From: CAZADS01 sp964483985
Lineage (GTDB): Bacteria > Pseudomonadota > Alphaproteobacteria > Thalassobaculales > Thalassobaculaceae
DNA: 15,549 bases
Direction: 5' to 3'
Assembly: GCA_964483985.1 (NCBI GenBank)
Contig: CAZADS010000051.1
Span: forward strand, 1 to 15,549
Below are positions 7,370 through 14,948 of this stretch, piece after piece; within the stretch, counting starts at the first letter, position 1, and each line of letters starts with the position of its first letter. Under the pieces are notes generated by a model, which had not been told where the DNA came from, made no database searches, and was given only the letters and a program-made list of their open reading frames with translations. The translations under genes and the position numbers were made by a program.

Positions 7370-8578
7370 ATGGTAACATTAAACTTTGCAAATCGCATGA
7401 ATTGTATTGAAACTTCCGCCAGTGCGGTTATGTCTCAACGTGCCCGGGAATTAAAAGCTAAAGGTATTGATATAATTGCATTAAGCTCTGGCCAACCCGA
7501 TTTTCCGACACCTGAGCACGTAATCGAGGCAGCACATGCTGCAGCAAAACGTGGTGAAACCAAATATACAACGATTAGCGGTAGTACCGATCTGAAGGAC
7601 GTAGTCATTGAGAAATTCAAACGCGAAAATCGCTTAGACTACACTCATGACGAAATAATTATCGGAAACGGTTCGAAGCAGATAATTTTTAACGCTTTAA
7701 CAGCAGGTACAGAAAACGGGGGCGAAGTTATCATCCCAGCACCTTTTTATGTCGCTTATATCGATATGATTAAATTTTCTGGAGGCAAAGCAGTCATTGT
7801 TCCCTGTAGCCAAGACCAAAACTTCAAACTAACTGCGCCACGACTTGAATCAGCTATTACTTCAAGAACTAATTGGCTATTGCTAAATTCCCCAAATAAT
7901 CCAACCGGCGCAGTTTATAAACGAAACGAATTAAGTGAATTAGCTGAAGTGTTAATGCGATATCCCCACGTGAATATTTTGATGGACGATATATACGAAC
8001 ATATTACATTTGATGGTGTAGGTTTTTCTACTATTACTAATGTTGAGCCCAATCTTAAAAGCCGAACGATTATTGCCAATGGTGTATCTAAGGCCTACGC
8101 CATGACAGGTTGGCGAATAGGATACGCTGCTGCCCCATCGGCAATGATAAAACAAATGACGAAGCTACAATCATTGATCACCTCAGGGGCCAGTTCTATT
8201 AGCCAAGCAGCAGCCATTGCTGCCCTAACGGGACCACAAGACTTTATTCCGATTCGAGCTAAATCATTTGAAGAGAGACGTGATGTGGTTGTATCTATGG
8301 TCAATCAAGCAAATGGGTTAGATTGCCCAATTCCAAAAGGCGCGTTTTATGTTTATCCCAATTGCAAAGGGATCATTGGGAAAAGGACGCCTAAAGGAAA
8401 TGTGATCAAAAATGATCAGGATTTTGTTCTCTATCTCCTTGAACAGGAAAAAGTGGCGACAGTTCATGGAGCCGCTTATGGATTATCGCCCCATTTTAGA
8501 ATCTCGTATACATCAAGCATTGAGGAACTTATGGAAGCATGTCACAGAATTCAACGAGCTTGTGCGGCATTAAAATAG
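7370..8578 (+). CDS. Class I/II pyridoxal-phosphate aminotransferase (aspartate aminotransferase-like)
   Basis: Fold-type I PLP enzyme of 402 residues that transfers an amino group between an amino acid and a 2-oxo acid. Hallmarks in order: SSGQPDFPTP (39-48), SPNNPTG (174-180) with the PLP-contacting Asn, the MDDIYEH strand (D206/D207, Y209), the Schiff-base lysine K241 in GVSKAYAMTGWRIGY with R249 as phosphate contact, and a C-terminal HFRISY whose Arg should bind the substrate alpha-carboxylate. The layout is that of the subgroup Ib bacterial aspartate/prephenate aminotransferases. ATG 7370 has no strong Shine-Dalgarno. A start at the internal ATG of residue 10 (MNCIETSAS) would also fit, since relatives often begin near there. 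It sits alone among oppositely oriented neighbours. Whether it acts on aspartate, aromatic or other amino acids is not settled. Confidence 0.92.
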   Translation: MVTLNFANRMNCIETSASAVMSQRARELKAKGIDIIALSSGQPDFPTPEHVIEAAHAAAKRGETKYTTISGSTDLKDVVIEKFKRENRLDYTHDEIIIGNGSKQIIFNALTAGTENGGEVIIPAPFYVAYIDMIKFSGGKAVIVPCSQDQNFKLTAPRLESAITSRTNWLLLNSPNNPTGAVYKRNELSELAEVLMRYPHVNILMDDIYEHITFDGVGFSTITNVEPNLKSRTIIANGVSKAYAMTGWRIGYAAAPSAMIKQMTKLQSLITSGASSISQAAAIAALTGPQDFIPIRAKSFEERRDVVVSMVNQANGLDCPIPKGAFYVYPNCKGIIGKRTPKGNVIKNDQDFVLYLLEQEKVATVHGAAYGLSPHFRISYTSSIEELMEACHRIQRACAALK

Positions 8579-8648
8579 CTACATTTGGATTCCTCATCAA
8601 CTATCCACAATTTAAAGAAGGTCAATTGAAATGTTTTATATTGTCCTC

Positions 8649-9065
8649 TTATTTCTTATGATTTTCCCTCCTTATTTCGGTAGCCGTATTAAAAAACCCT
8701 ACGGAGTTTTTAAAGATATTCGGTTTTCTGTAAATGGCCAAAACGATGGCTCCTTCATCTGACTGGGTTTCATGGAAGGAACCTGACTTTCGCCAAACAT
8801 ATTCTCCAGCGCGGCAAATTCCGTCGTGATCATAGAATGATCCTTCCAATACGAATGATTGTTCAATCTCCGGATGCTTGTGCATGGGTAATTTAGTACC
8901 TGGTTCCCATTTTAAAAGGCAGGTCATCTCACCCTTACTTTTATCTTCATATAAAACTTTAATCTGGATACCATCAAATTGACTTGGCTCCCATTCAATT
9001 AATTTTGGATTTATATATGTTGAAGCCCCCATAGTGGCCTTAACTTTAGGTTTTCTAGAAGACAT
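8649..9065 (-). CDS. Small cupin-domain protein (ChrR-like cupin)
   Basis: A 138-residue single beta-barrel protein. The cupin metal-site motif is visible as H62-x-H64-x3-E68 in MHKHPEIEQSFVLEG, with a second-motif histidine at H98 in SGSFHETQSDEGA. The order WEPGTKLPMHKH ... GEYVWRKSGSFHE matches the ChrR-type cupin seen in small bacterial proteins and anti-sigma factor C-domains, but no anti-sigma zinc domain is present here. It probably binds a divalent metal. The role may be a small dioxygenase, isomerase or stress-response protein; none can be chosen. ATG 9065 has a purine-rich GGGAAAG upstream. It converges with the aminotransferase gene over a 70-bp gap with no hairpin that I can see. 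Confidence 0.82.
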   Translation of the reverse strand: MSSRKPKVKATMGASTYINPKLIEWEPSQFDGIQIKVLYEDKSKGEMTCLLKWEPGTKLPMHKHPEIEQSFVLEGSFYDHDGICRAGEYVWRKSGSFHETQSDEGAIVLAIYRKPNIFKNSVGFFNTATEIRRENHKK

Positions 9066-9272
9066 TTATCTTTCCCGTGCAGTTAACGATTACAAATTAT
9101 ATTTTTGCTTCAAACAACTTCACTATGACTTTACCAGTTTTTCAATTGATGATCCGTGAAAAATTTTTAATAAAACCATTGAGAATTTAACAAATAATAC
9201 GATGCTGATGGAAAAACTAATGTACTTTGATTACGGTCTGCCAAACTACGAAAACCAAACGGGGAGAAAGCG

Positions 9273-10004
9273 ATGGATAGAGTTGTTTTGGTGACAGGCG
9301 GTTCCCGTAACATTGGACGGGCAATCTGTGAACGACTAACCGAAGACGGCCATAACGTTGTGCAATTTGACGTCTTAAAATCAGAAAATCCAAAAGCTGC
9401 GGAGCATTTCCACGTGGATTTATCCAATGAATCCGAAACGCATAATGCTTTACTAGAACTCAACCAAAGGTACGAAGTGACAAGACTAGTGAACAACGTG
9501 GGAATAGCAAGCGTTGCACCGATTGAAGAAACGGTATTATCCGATTTCGATAAAGTTATTCAAATCAATACCCGATCGGCTTTACAATGCGCACAAGCCG
9601 TTGTCCCTAAAATGAAAGCTGTAGGCTTCGGTAGAATTGTAAACATCGCAAGTAGGGCAATTGTTGGGATTCCTGAACTTTCCTCTTACGCCGCGAGCAA
9701 AGCCGCGGTAGTGGGACTCATGAAAACATGGGCTATGGAATTGTCGGGTGACGGCATCACTTCAAATGCTGTAGCACCAGGACCTATTGATACGGATATG
9801 CTACGTAGCGCCTACACCGAAGAAATTTATGAACAAACCCGCAGAATGGTCCCCGTAGGACGTTTTGGAAAACCAACCGACATCGCCAATGCAGTCAGTT
9901 TTCTTTTAGACAAGCGAAGCGGGTTCGTTAATGGGCAGGTCCTTCACGTATGTGGAGGAATGTCAATAGGTCGAGCCCAGCCGACAGGGAATAACTCTTA
10001 CTAA
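9273..10004 (+). CDS. Short-chain dehydrogenase/reductase (SDR), FabG-like
   Basis: Classical SDR of 243 residues. Cofactor motif TGGSRNIG (8-15), NNVG (74-77, with V in place of the usual A in NNAG), catalytic S127, and Y139/K143 in SYAASKAAV. The PGPIDTDM segment (about 169-176) is the typical substrate-loop lead. D33 after beta-2 (QFDV) suggests NAD preference. ATG 9273 is preceded by GGGGAG at 6-nt spacing, a strong ribosome site. It belongs to the wide 3-oxoacyl/polyol dehydrogenase group; length and motifs do not separate these. Transcribed singly, divergent from the cupin gene (207-bp gap) and convergent with the MBL gene (43-bp gap). It is clearly a different SDR from the one at 6477-7259, not a recent duplicate. 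Confidence 0.91.
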   Translation: MDRVVLVTGGSRNIGRAICERLTEDGHNVVQFDVLKSENPKAAEHFHVDLSNESETHNALLELNQRYEVTRLVNNVGIASVAPIEETVLSDFDKVIQINTRSALQCAQAVVPKMKAVGFGRIVNIASRAIVGIPELSSYAASKAAVVGLMKTWAMELSGDGITSNAVAPGPIDTDMLRSAYTEEIYEQTRRMVPVGRFGKPTDIANAVSFLLDKRSGFVNGQVLHVCGGMSIGRAQPTGNNSY

Positions 10005-10047
10005 AGCAAACAAATAGATGGACTAGCCAACTACTTGAAACCGAAGA

Positions 10048-10929
10048 CTAAGGTGTGAACGACCAGCTCTCCGGAATCATTTTGTAGCCCGTTGAATCGC
10101 TAACTATGTGCGAAAAGCCTGGAAAATGAAGATGCATTCCAGCGACCAATAGTTTATCTGCGGCAACCATATCAAATGTTTGCCGCCGAGTAGCTATTGC
10201 CTCGGAAGGATCAACGTCAAAAACCATCGTAACTTCTGGTCTACGAACTTGAATGTCTGGAACGTGACAAATATCTCCCCAAATCAATAAAGACTCCCCC
10301 TCGGATTCAACTAGATAACCAGTGTGGCCCGGTGTATGGCCAGGTAGCGGCACAGCCATTACACTAGGAAATACATCGCCAGCTGCTGGTTTCAGACGAT
10401 CCATGTATGGAGCAATTTGAAAACGTGCGCCCTCAAAATAACGCTCGCGCTGACTTTCATTTGCCCGAGCCATCGCTCCATCGTCATGCCAATGATTAAC
10501 ATCGGCCTCACCAACAATTATTTCAGCATTTGAAAATTGCGGTTCTCCAGAAGAGTTGGTAAGACCATTGGAATGATCTGGATGCATATGAGTAAGTAAT
10601 ACTGCATCCACGTCTGACGCTTTTGTTCCAATTTCATTCAAAAGGTCCGCCAATTTTCCAAGCGTTGGTCCCATCGTCTCCCCTGAACCAGTATCAATTA
10701 CAGCCGTTTTATCTCCAACTTGCACTAAATAACAATTGACTGAAATTCGAGGCGGTGTCGACCTAAAGTTCCCTGCCAGAATTTTCTCTGCGTCACTCGA
10801 CGTGATGCTCTGCAACACCTCATATGGAGCATCAATATAACCATCTGAAAGAGCCGTGACGAGCACGTTTCCTATTCGGCGTCTGTAGATCCCTGGAACT
10901 TGGTTGATTGCAATATCTGACACTTCCAT
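10048..10929 (-). CDS. MBL-fold metallo-hydrolase (parathion hydrolase / lactonase-like)
   Basis: Metallo-beta-lactamase fold, 293 residues, binuclear metal hydrolase. The metal signature LTHMHPDHSNG places ligands at H114, H116, D118 and H119. Further ligands are H202 in PGHTPGHT, D219 in WGDICH and a C-terminal His (H266 or H268 in GMHLHFPG). The pattern PGHTPGHTGY...GDI.H is shared with the methyl-parathion-hydrolase and N-acyl-homoserine-lactonase branches, so ester, lactone or phosphotriester cleavage is plausible. There is no signal peptide (the N-terminus MEVSDIAINQ is hydrophilic), so it should be cytosolic. ATG 10929 has GGAAGG directly upstream with tight spacing. It is divergent from the methyltransferase gene over 137 bp containing an inverted repeat. 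A lactonase acting after the sugar-type dehydrogenases is an attractive but unproven idea. Confidence 0.88.
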   Translation of the reverse strand: MEVSDIAINQVPGIYRRRIGNVLVTALSDGYIDAPYEVLQSITSSDAEKILAGNFRSTPPRISVNCYLVQVGDKTAVIDTGSGETMGPTLGKLADLLNEIGTKASDVDAVLLTHMHPDHSNGLTNSSGEPQFSNAEIIVGEADVNHWHDDGAMARANESQRERYFEGARFQIAPYMDRLKPAAGDVFPSVMAVPLPGHTPGHTGYLVESEGESLLIWGDICHVPDIQVRRPEVTMVFDVDPSEAIATRRQTFDMVAADKLLVAGMHLHFPGFSHIVSDSTGYKMIPESWSFTP

Positions 10930-10948
10930 TACCTTCCAAATTTAATCG

Positions 10949-10973
10949 CAGAAAGACTATCAAACACTTTCTG
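10949..10973. promoter_or_regulatory. Inverted repeat, possible operator in divergent intergenic region
   Basis: CAGAAAG (10949-10955), an 11-nt centre, then CTTTCTG (10967-10973): perfect 7-bp arms about 20 bp upstream of the MBL-hydrolase start, in the 137-bp divergent gap. The spacing suits a dimeric regulator site overlapping the 5' leader. No matching copy was seen elsewhere in the window. Confidence 0.35.
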
Positions 10974-11066
10974 ATCGACCTAAACTAATGGATCAATCAC
11001 TAGAAAGAAAAGCCCCAAATATAAAATTCTTATAACCACAAACGATATCAAAAGGCGCTCGTTAAA

Positions 11067-11732
11067 ATGTCTTATTTTAATTCTTATCAAAAAAGCCCAA
11101 AAAACTGTTACGTATGTGGTGAAAAAGATCCTAGAAATTTTCTAAAAATTAACGACAAACAATATTTACGCTGTAATAAGTGCTGCGCCACTTTTATTCA
11201 CCCTATTAACCGATTGACAAGTGACGAGGAGTACAATCATTACCTCACACACCAAAATGATCCCTGCGATTTAATGTATCGCAATTTTCTATCCAAACTC
11301 TTAAATCCACTTTTATGCAAATTTGGGAGCCATTCAATTGGTTTAGATTACGGATGTGGTCCCGGTTCCGCACTAGCGATGATGCTAAAGGAAAAAGGAC
11401 TCCAAGTATCCCTATACGATCCATTCTTTGAACCTCATCAAGGCGTCCTTGAAAAAACGTATGACTTTATAACGTGCACAGAAGTTGTCGAACATTTTTA
11501 CAACCCAGCAAAAGAATTCGACCGGTTAAATGAATTGTTACGCCCTAATGGATGGCTTGGCGTGATGACCTGCTTTCAAACGAATGACGAATTTTTTAAA
11601 AATTGGCACTATCGAAAAGACCCAACCCACGTTATTTTTTATCGGGGTACAACATTTGATTTTATTGCTAAACAACGAAATTGGACCTGCGAGATACCAG
11701 CTAAGGATGTGGCACTAATGCAGAAAGCATGA
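11067..11732 (+). CDS. Class I SAM-dependent methyltransferase with N-terminal zinc ribbon
   Basis: Small 221-residue protein. The N-terminus has two CxxC pairs, C14-x2-C17 (CYVCGE) and C36-x2-C39 (CNKCC), typical of a zinc ribbon. It is followed by a class I methyltransferase domain with motif I DYGCGPG (94-100), the acidic YDP after beta-2 (117-119), and ITCTEVVEHF (135-144) as the motif IV region. A basic, His-containing YRKDPTHVIFY segment (182-192) is characteristic of a conserved group of uncharacterised bacterial methylases often named after UbiE/UbiG. ATG 11067 has AAAGG about 11 nt upstream, a rather long spacing. It is monocistronic and convergent with the broken amidohydrolase gene. 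The acceptor (RNA, protein or small molecule) is unknown. Domain calls are firm, function is not. Confidence 0.84.
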   Translation: MSYFNSYQKSPKNCYVCGEKDPRNFLKINDKQYLRCNKCCATFIHPINRLTSDEEYNHYLTHQNDPCDLMYRNFLSKLLNPLLCKFGSHSIGLDYGCGPGSALAMMLKEKGLQVSLYDPFFEPHQGVLEKTYDFITCTEVVEHFYNPAKEFDRLNELLRPNGWLGVMTCFQTNDEFFKNWHYRKDPTHVIFYRGTTFDFIAKQRNWTCEIPAKDVALMQKA

Positions 11733-11770
11733 AATTTTATATTTTCTTTCTCAATTAGCGAAAAATTCAA

Positions 11771-13015
11771 CTATATCACGACAGCTTTATCCAAAACTGC
11801 ATGCAAGAGGACGTCCGCTCCCGCACCAGCCCACTCTGGAAAAATTTCCTCCGCTTCATTATGGGAAAGGCCATCAACACATGGGCACATTATCATTGCG
11901 GTTGGCGCAACACGATTTATCCAACAAGCATCATGACCAGCACCTGATATTAAATTTCTATGGGAATACCCTAATGTCTCAGCAGCATTACGAATAGCCG
12001 TCACGCAGTCGTTATCGAATTCAACAGGATCAAATGCCCCCACTTGCTCAAAAGAACATTCTAAACCTATTTCTTTTGCTGTCTCGGCAACACCCTTCTT
12101 AAGTTGTTTTACCATGGTCTCAAGGACGCCCTGTTCTGGATGCCGAAAATCAACGGTAAAAATAGCCTGCCCGGGGATTATGTTTCTAGAGTTAGGATAT
12201 AAATCACAACGCCCAACGGCGCCTACGGCAAGCGGTGCGTGCTTTAAAGCAATTTCCTCATCCTATTGGGTAACTCTAGCCATCCCCAAACCTGCATTTT
12301 TTCGCATGGGCATAGGCGTGGTTCCTGTATGGCTCTCTTTGCCTATCAGAGTAACCTCTAACCAATTTGCTCCTTGAGCATGAGTTACCACTCCGACCTG
12401 CTTTTCTTCTTTTTCAAGAATTGGCCCTTGCTCAATATGCAGTTCAAAGAAAGCATGTATTTTGCGCATACCTACTTCTTCCTCGCCGATCCAGTCAATT
12501 CTATCTAATTCCTCCCCAAGAGTTTTGCCATCTGCATCCTTTCGGGAATAGGCCCATTCTAAGGTATGGACTCCGGCAAATACACCAGATGCAACCATGG
12601 GAGGTGCAAACCTAACTCCCTCTTCATTGGTAAAATTAACAACTACGATTGGATGCTTGGTTCTAATTCCGCTATCATCCAGAGTTCGTATAACCTCTAA
12701 ACCAGCAAGAACGCCAAGAACACCATCATATTTCCCCCCAGTCGGTTGGGTGTCCAAATGGCTACCAACATAAACTGGGAGTGCTTCCGGATCAGAACCC
12801 TCTCGACGAGCAAACATAGTACCCATTTTATCGGCGCTAGTGACCATTCCGGCCGATAGACACCAATCTCTAAATAATTTACGTGCTTCACCATCTTCAT
12901 CTGTTAAAGCTTGACGATTGTTGCCTCCGGCGACACCTGGTCCTATCTTAGCCATCTCCATTAGGGAATCCCAAAGTCTTTCACCGTTTATTCGAAGATT
13001 ACTTTGAACTACCAT
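11771..13015 (-). pseudogene. N-carbamoyl-L-amino-acid hydrolase / allantoate amidohydrolase (M20 family), split by an in-frame TAG
   Basis: Reads as one 415-codon frame, the normal family length, interrupted only by TAG at 12265-12263 after residue 250. Before the stop: H86 in GSHLDTQP, D97 in GGKYDGVLG, E131-E132 in TNEEGVRF, and H193 in ELHIEQGP, all expected metal or catalytic residues. After it, in the same frame with no frameshift: GAVGRCDLYPNSRNIIPG, AGHDACWINRVAPTAM, and the last metal histidine in SHNEAEE. The break falls inside the dimerisation (lid) domain, so the 250-residue product should lack half of that domain and the last metal ligand. Intact relatives are zinc or manganese enzymes that hydrolyse N-carbamoyl amino acids or allantoate to the amino compound, CO2 and ammonia. 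ATG 13015 follows AGGGGA, 24 bp after the DapA-like gene, so the two were probably co-transcribed. A recent nonsense mutation or a sequencing error are the main readings; an internal restart at ATG 12115 would not rescue activity. Confidence 0.88.
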
Positions 13016-13039
13016 AAAATAATTTCCCCTTTGCGATTA

Positions 13040-13924
13040 TCAAAAATCAAGCTGCAACTGCAATGTATCCACCACTTGTTCTACCCAAGCGTTTTCGATT
13101 TCCGATGCCGGCAAACGAGGTGGCCTAGGAGGACCTACTGGCAACCCCATCTTAAGCAACGCCGCTTTGCTAGCAGAAACATAACGATGCCCACCAACGA
13201 GGTCTATAACTGGAACTATTCTATCATATAGTGTTTTCGCGGCGCTTATATCTTTGTGTTTTACAGCTAAATCAAAGAGATGTGCAAAGGATTGGGGCAT
13301 AACATTAGATCCAACAGCTACCCATCCCATGGCTCCGTTCATAAAAGATTCATACCCCATAATGCCACCAAACACGGTCATTCGCTCACCACACAAGCGT
13401 ATAATATCTCTTACTCGGGTCACATCCATCGTTGATTCTTTAATATATGATATATTTTCGATTTCAGATAATCGGGATACTAATTCAGGTTGCATATCAA
13501 CATTGGAAGTAGCAGGGTTGTTGTAGATCATTACTGGGATAGAAATTGCGTTGCCAATTAACTTATAATGTTGAAAAAGTTCATCATCTGTAGGTGTGCT
13601 GTAAAAGGGAGGGATAATCATAACTCCATCGGCACCTAGGCCTTCTGCTTCCCGGCTATAGGCGATAGCGTCCCAAGTATTTTCGGCTGCTGTTCCTACC
13701 AAAACAGGAACTCGACCAGCAGCTTGATCTATCACGAGCTTGGCGGCTCGATACCGCTCCTCATTGCTTAAAGATAGAAATTCACCAGTACTTCCCAATG
13801 GAATAAGTCCGTGGATACCTTGGCTAATTTGCCAATCGACAAAGGTCTTAAACGCCTCCTCATTCAACTCTTGGCCATTTTCAGTAAATGGCGTAATGGT
13901 GACCGTGAACGTGCCCTTAAACAT
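13040..13924 (-). CDS. Dihydrodipicolinate synthase / N-acetylneuraminate lyase family aldolase (DapA-like)
   Basis: Class I (Schiff-base) TIM-barrel aldolase, about 294 residues. From ATG 13924 the catalytic lysine is K162 in SYIKESTMD and the proton-relay tyrosine is Y134 in MIYNNP; these are close to E. coli DapA Y133/K161. The carboxylate-binding loop GSTGE is at 44-48. It condenses or cleaves pyruvate-type 2-oxo acids. Because many relatives act in sugar-acid, hydroxyproline or aromatic catabolism and this gene is paired with an amidohydrolase, a catabolic role is likelier than lysine synthesis. AGAGGG (13942-13937) is 12 nt from ATG 13924 but only 3 nt from an in-frame TTG at 13933. I prefer ATG because MFKGTFTVTITPF is the standard family start. 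It is the first gene of a two-gene minus-strand unit whose second gene is broken. Confidence 0.9.
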   Translation of the reverse strand: MFKGTFTVTITPFTENGQELNEEAFKTFVDWQISQGIHGLIPLGSTGEFLSLSNEERYRAAKLVIDQAAGRVPVLVGTAAENTWDAIAYSREAEGLGADGVMIIPPFYSTPTDDELFQHYKLIGNAISIPVMIYNNPATSNVDMQPELVSRLSEIENISYIKESTMDVTRVRDIIRLCGERMTVFGGIMGYESFMNGAMGWVAVGSNVMPQSFAHLFDLAVKHKDISAAKTLYDRIVPVIDLVGGHRYVSASKAALLKMGLPVGPPRPPRLPASEIENAWVEQVVDTLQLQLDF

Positions 13925-13933
13925 TTTAATCAA

Positions 13934-14134
13934 AATCCCTCTTAAAATTCCTTATTGACACCTCAACCTGGGAGAAAATAAAAACCAATAATGCCTTAGG
14001 CTAAATTATTAACACCATCAAACAGTCTCAGTGTAAACACAAGGCTGGATCAAATTCCTCCACAACAACGTGTGGAAACGATTTAACGTGTAATATTGAT
14101 AGTAGTAAGTTTGGGGAAGAACTCAAAGTAGTAA
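13934..14134. other. Intergenic stretch upstream of the DapA-like gene
   Basis: No gene recognised on either strand. It contains a small perfect inverted repeat, TCCACA-ACAACG... with arms at 14059-14064 and 14071-14076 (6-bp stem, 6-nt loop), and two nearby AACGTGT copies around 14067 and 14085. These could be a regulator site for the minus-strand unit. No convincing sigma-70 promoter was found by eye. Confidence 0.3.
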
Positions 14135-14697
14135 AATACTTATGTGATACATGAAACTCCCATTGTTATGTCGTTCGCCGGCATTCCCTAATTGGAAGAA
14201 CACACGGATATCAAATTTAAATATGCACCAATATTACTGGGAGGTATTTACGAACGTACCAATAACGTTCCGCCATCGGTCATGGTCTACGTCATAGCGA
14301 ACGAAACAGTATACACTGAGATTGAAACGAATGGATTTTTAAAGCACTTCAACATAGAGAAATACTTTTATAATCCCTATTTTTCTGCCGATATCTTTCC
14401 CATATTTTGCGCCCGAAATTATGCCAGTGACAAGCCTTATTTTAACAAATCAATTGAAAATTTGTTTGCCAAATTGCATCGCAAAGCTAAAAATTTAAAT
14501 TATCCCATGTTTTAACTTACATAACCCAGAAAGCTAAACTCCCTATCAACACTATTTCAAATGGGCCCTAAATGACATCATTAGGATAATAGTTAATTAA
14601 GGAACAAAGGGCACTATAAGTCACGACTTATTTGGCTTACTACCGTTTTAATTACTAACGAAATCTTTCTTAAAAAAGTTTTTAGCAGAAATTATTG
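14135..14697 (+). pseudogene. Decayed 2-hydroxychromene-2-carboxylate isomerase-like (DsbA-family / GST-kappa-like) gene
   Basis: A single reading frame carries pieces of an HCCA isomerase-type protein separated by stop codons. In order: IP-stop-LEEHTDIKFKYAP, then ILLGGIYERTNNVPP (14222-14275 region), which matches the family's R/P-P-x-LLGG-x-F/Y-x-x-T-x-N signature. Next comes YFYNPYFSADIFPIFCARNY, corresponding to the F-NPHFP-NTL--MRGA region; HRKAKNLNYP, corresponding to the W-E-x-KN(M/L)-DP region; and, after several in-frame stops, TTVLITNEIFLKK, corresponding to the late PTFFV-NE-FFGKDR block. Stops occur at 14189, 14513 and several sites between 14516 and 14620. The remaining open piece, 14192-14515, starts at a TTG with no ribosome site. 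Intact relatives isomerise hydroxychromene carboxylate in naphthalene-type degradation or act as glutathione-linked isomerases. Assignment rests on remembered family motifs; the C-terminal block is the least certain. Confidence 0.68.
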
Positions 14698-14930
14698 AAT
14701 AAAAGGTATTAATCAGGCTTGGATGGAACCAATCAAAAGGGACTCGGTTAACGTTTCGAATGGTGCAGATCACCCAAAGATTAAACGTTAATTCTATTAT
14801 TGCTAGAGGAGTATCCAAAAGCTAATGATACAAAGTCCTTGGAACAATCCGCCTTCGGTACGCTTTTATTATTCGTAAAAATAACGATAAAGAAAAACAA
14901 TATGTGGCAACCTATTTTAAGAACCAAATA
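14698..14930. other. Intergenic stretch between the gene remnant and the helicase
   Basis: No gene or RNA recognised. It contains the AACGTT inverted repeat at 14748-14791 and a purine-rich AGAGGAG near 14805. That run precedes a 17-codon open stretch at 14825 with a 13-nt spacer, which I do not call a gene. This is probably the 5' region of the helicase gene plus the tail of decayed sequence. Confidence 0.3.
14748..14791. repeat. 9-bp perfect inverted repeat with AACGTT cores
   Basis: TTAACGTTT (14748-14756) and AAACGTTAA (14783-14791) are exact reverse complements separated by 26 nt. Each arm contains the self-complementary hexamer AACGTT, so this may be two regulator half-operators rather than a hairpin. 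It lies about 155-200 bp upstream of the helicase start. Confidence 0.45.
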
Positions 14931-14932
14931 AT

Positions 14933-14948
14933 GGAAGGCCCTTACGTG
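14933..14948 (+). promoter_or_regulatory. Ribosome binding site deciding the GTG start of the helicase
   Basis: GGAAGG (14933-14938), a 7-nt spacer, then GTG at 14946. The in-frame ATG at 14931 lacks a comparable upstream site, and the family usually starts only a few residues before the F-x-x-L-G-L Q-motif. Confidence 0.55.

Noticed and set aside
8631..8762. 43-codon plus-strand ORF (ATG 8631, GAAGG upstream, hydrophobic first residues) running antisense to the 3' end of the cupin gene
   Set aside because: Most of it lies opposite a well-supported cupin gene, it is short and I see no family resemblance; the leader-like start is probably chance in AT-rich sequence.
9146..9173. Possible promoter TTGATG, 16 nt, TAATAA upstream of the SDR at 9273
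   Set aside because: Both hexamers match consensus poorly, as expected by chance in AT-rich DNA; not listed as a feature.
12263..12265. Recoded TAG (pyrrolysine or amber-suppressing code)
   Set aside because: TAG is the natural terminator of six genes in this window, including this one's own true end, and no readthrough context or pyl gene is visible.
13254..13526. 90-codon plus-strand ORF opposite the DapA-like gene
   Set aside because: Antisense shadow of a gene with conserved catalytic Lys and Tyr; no ribosome site or family match.
14825..14878. 17-codon ORF after AGAGGAG upstream of the helicase
   Set aside because: The spacer of about 13 nt is too long and the peptide is too short and unrecognised.
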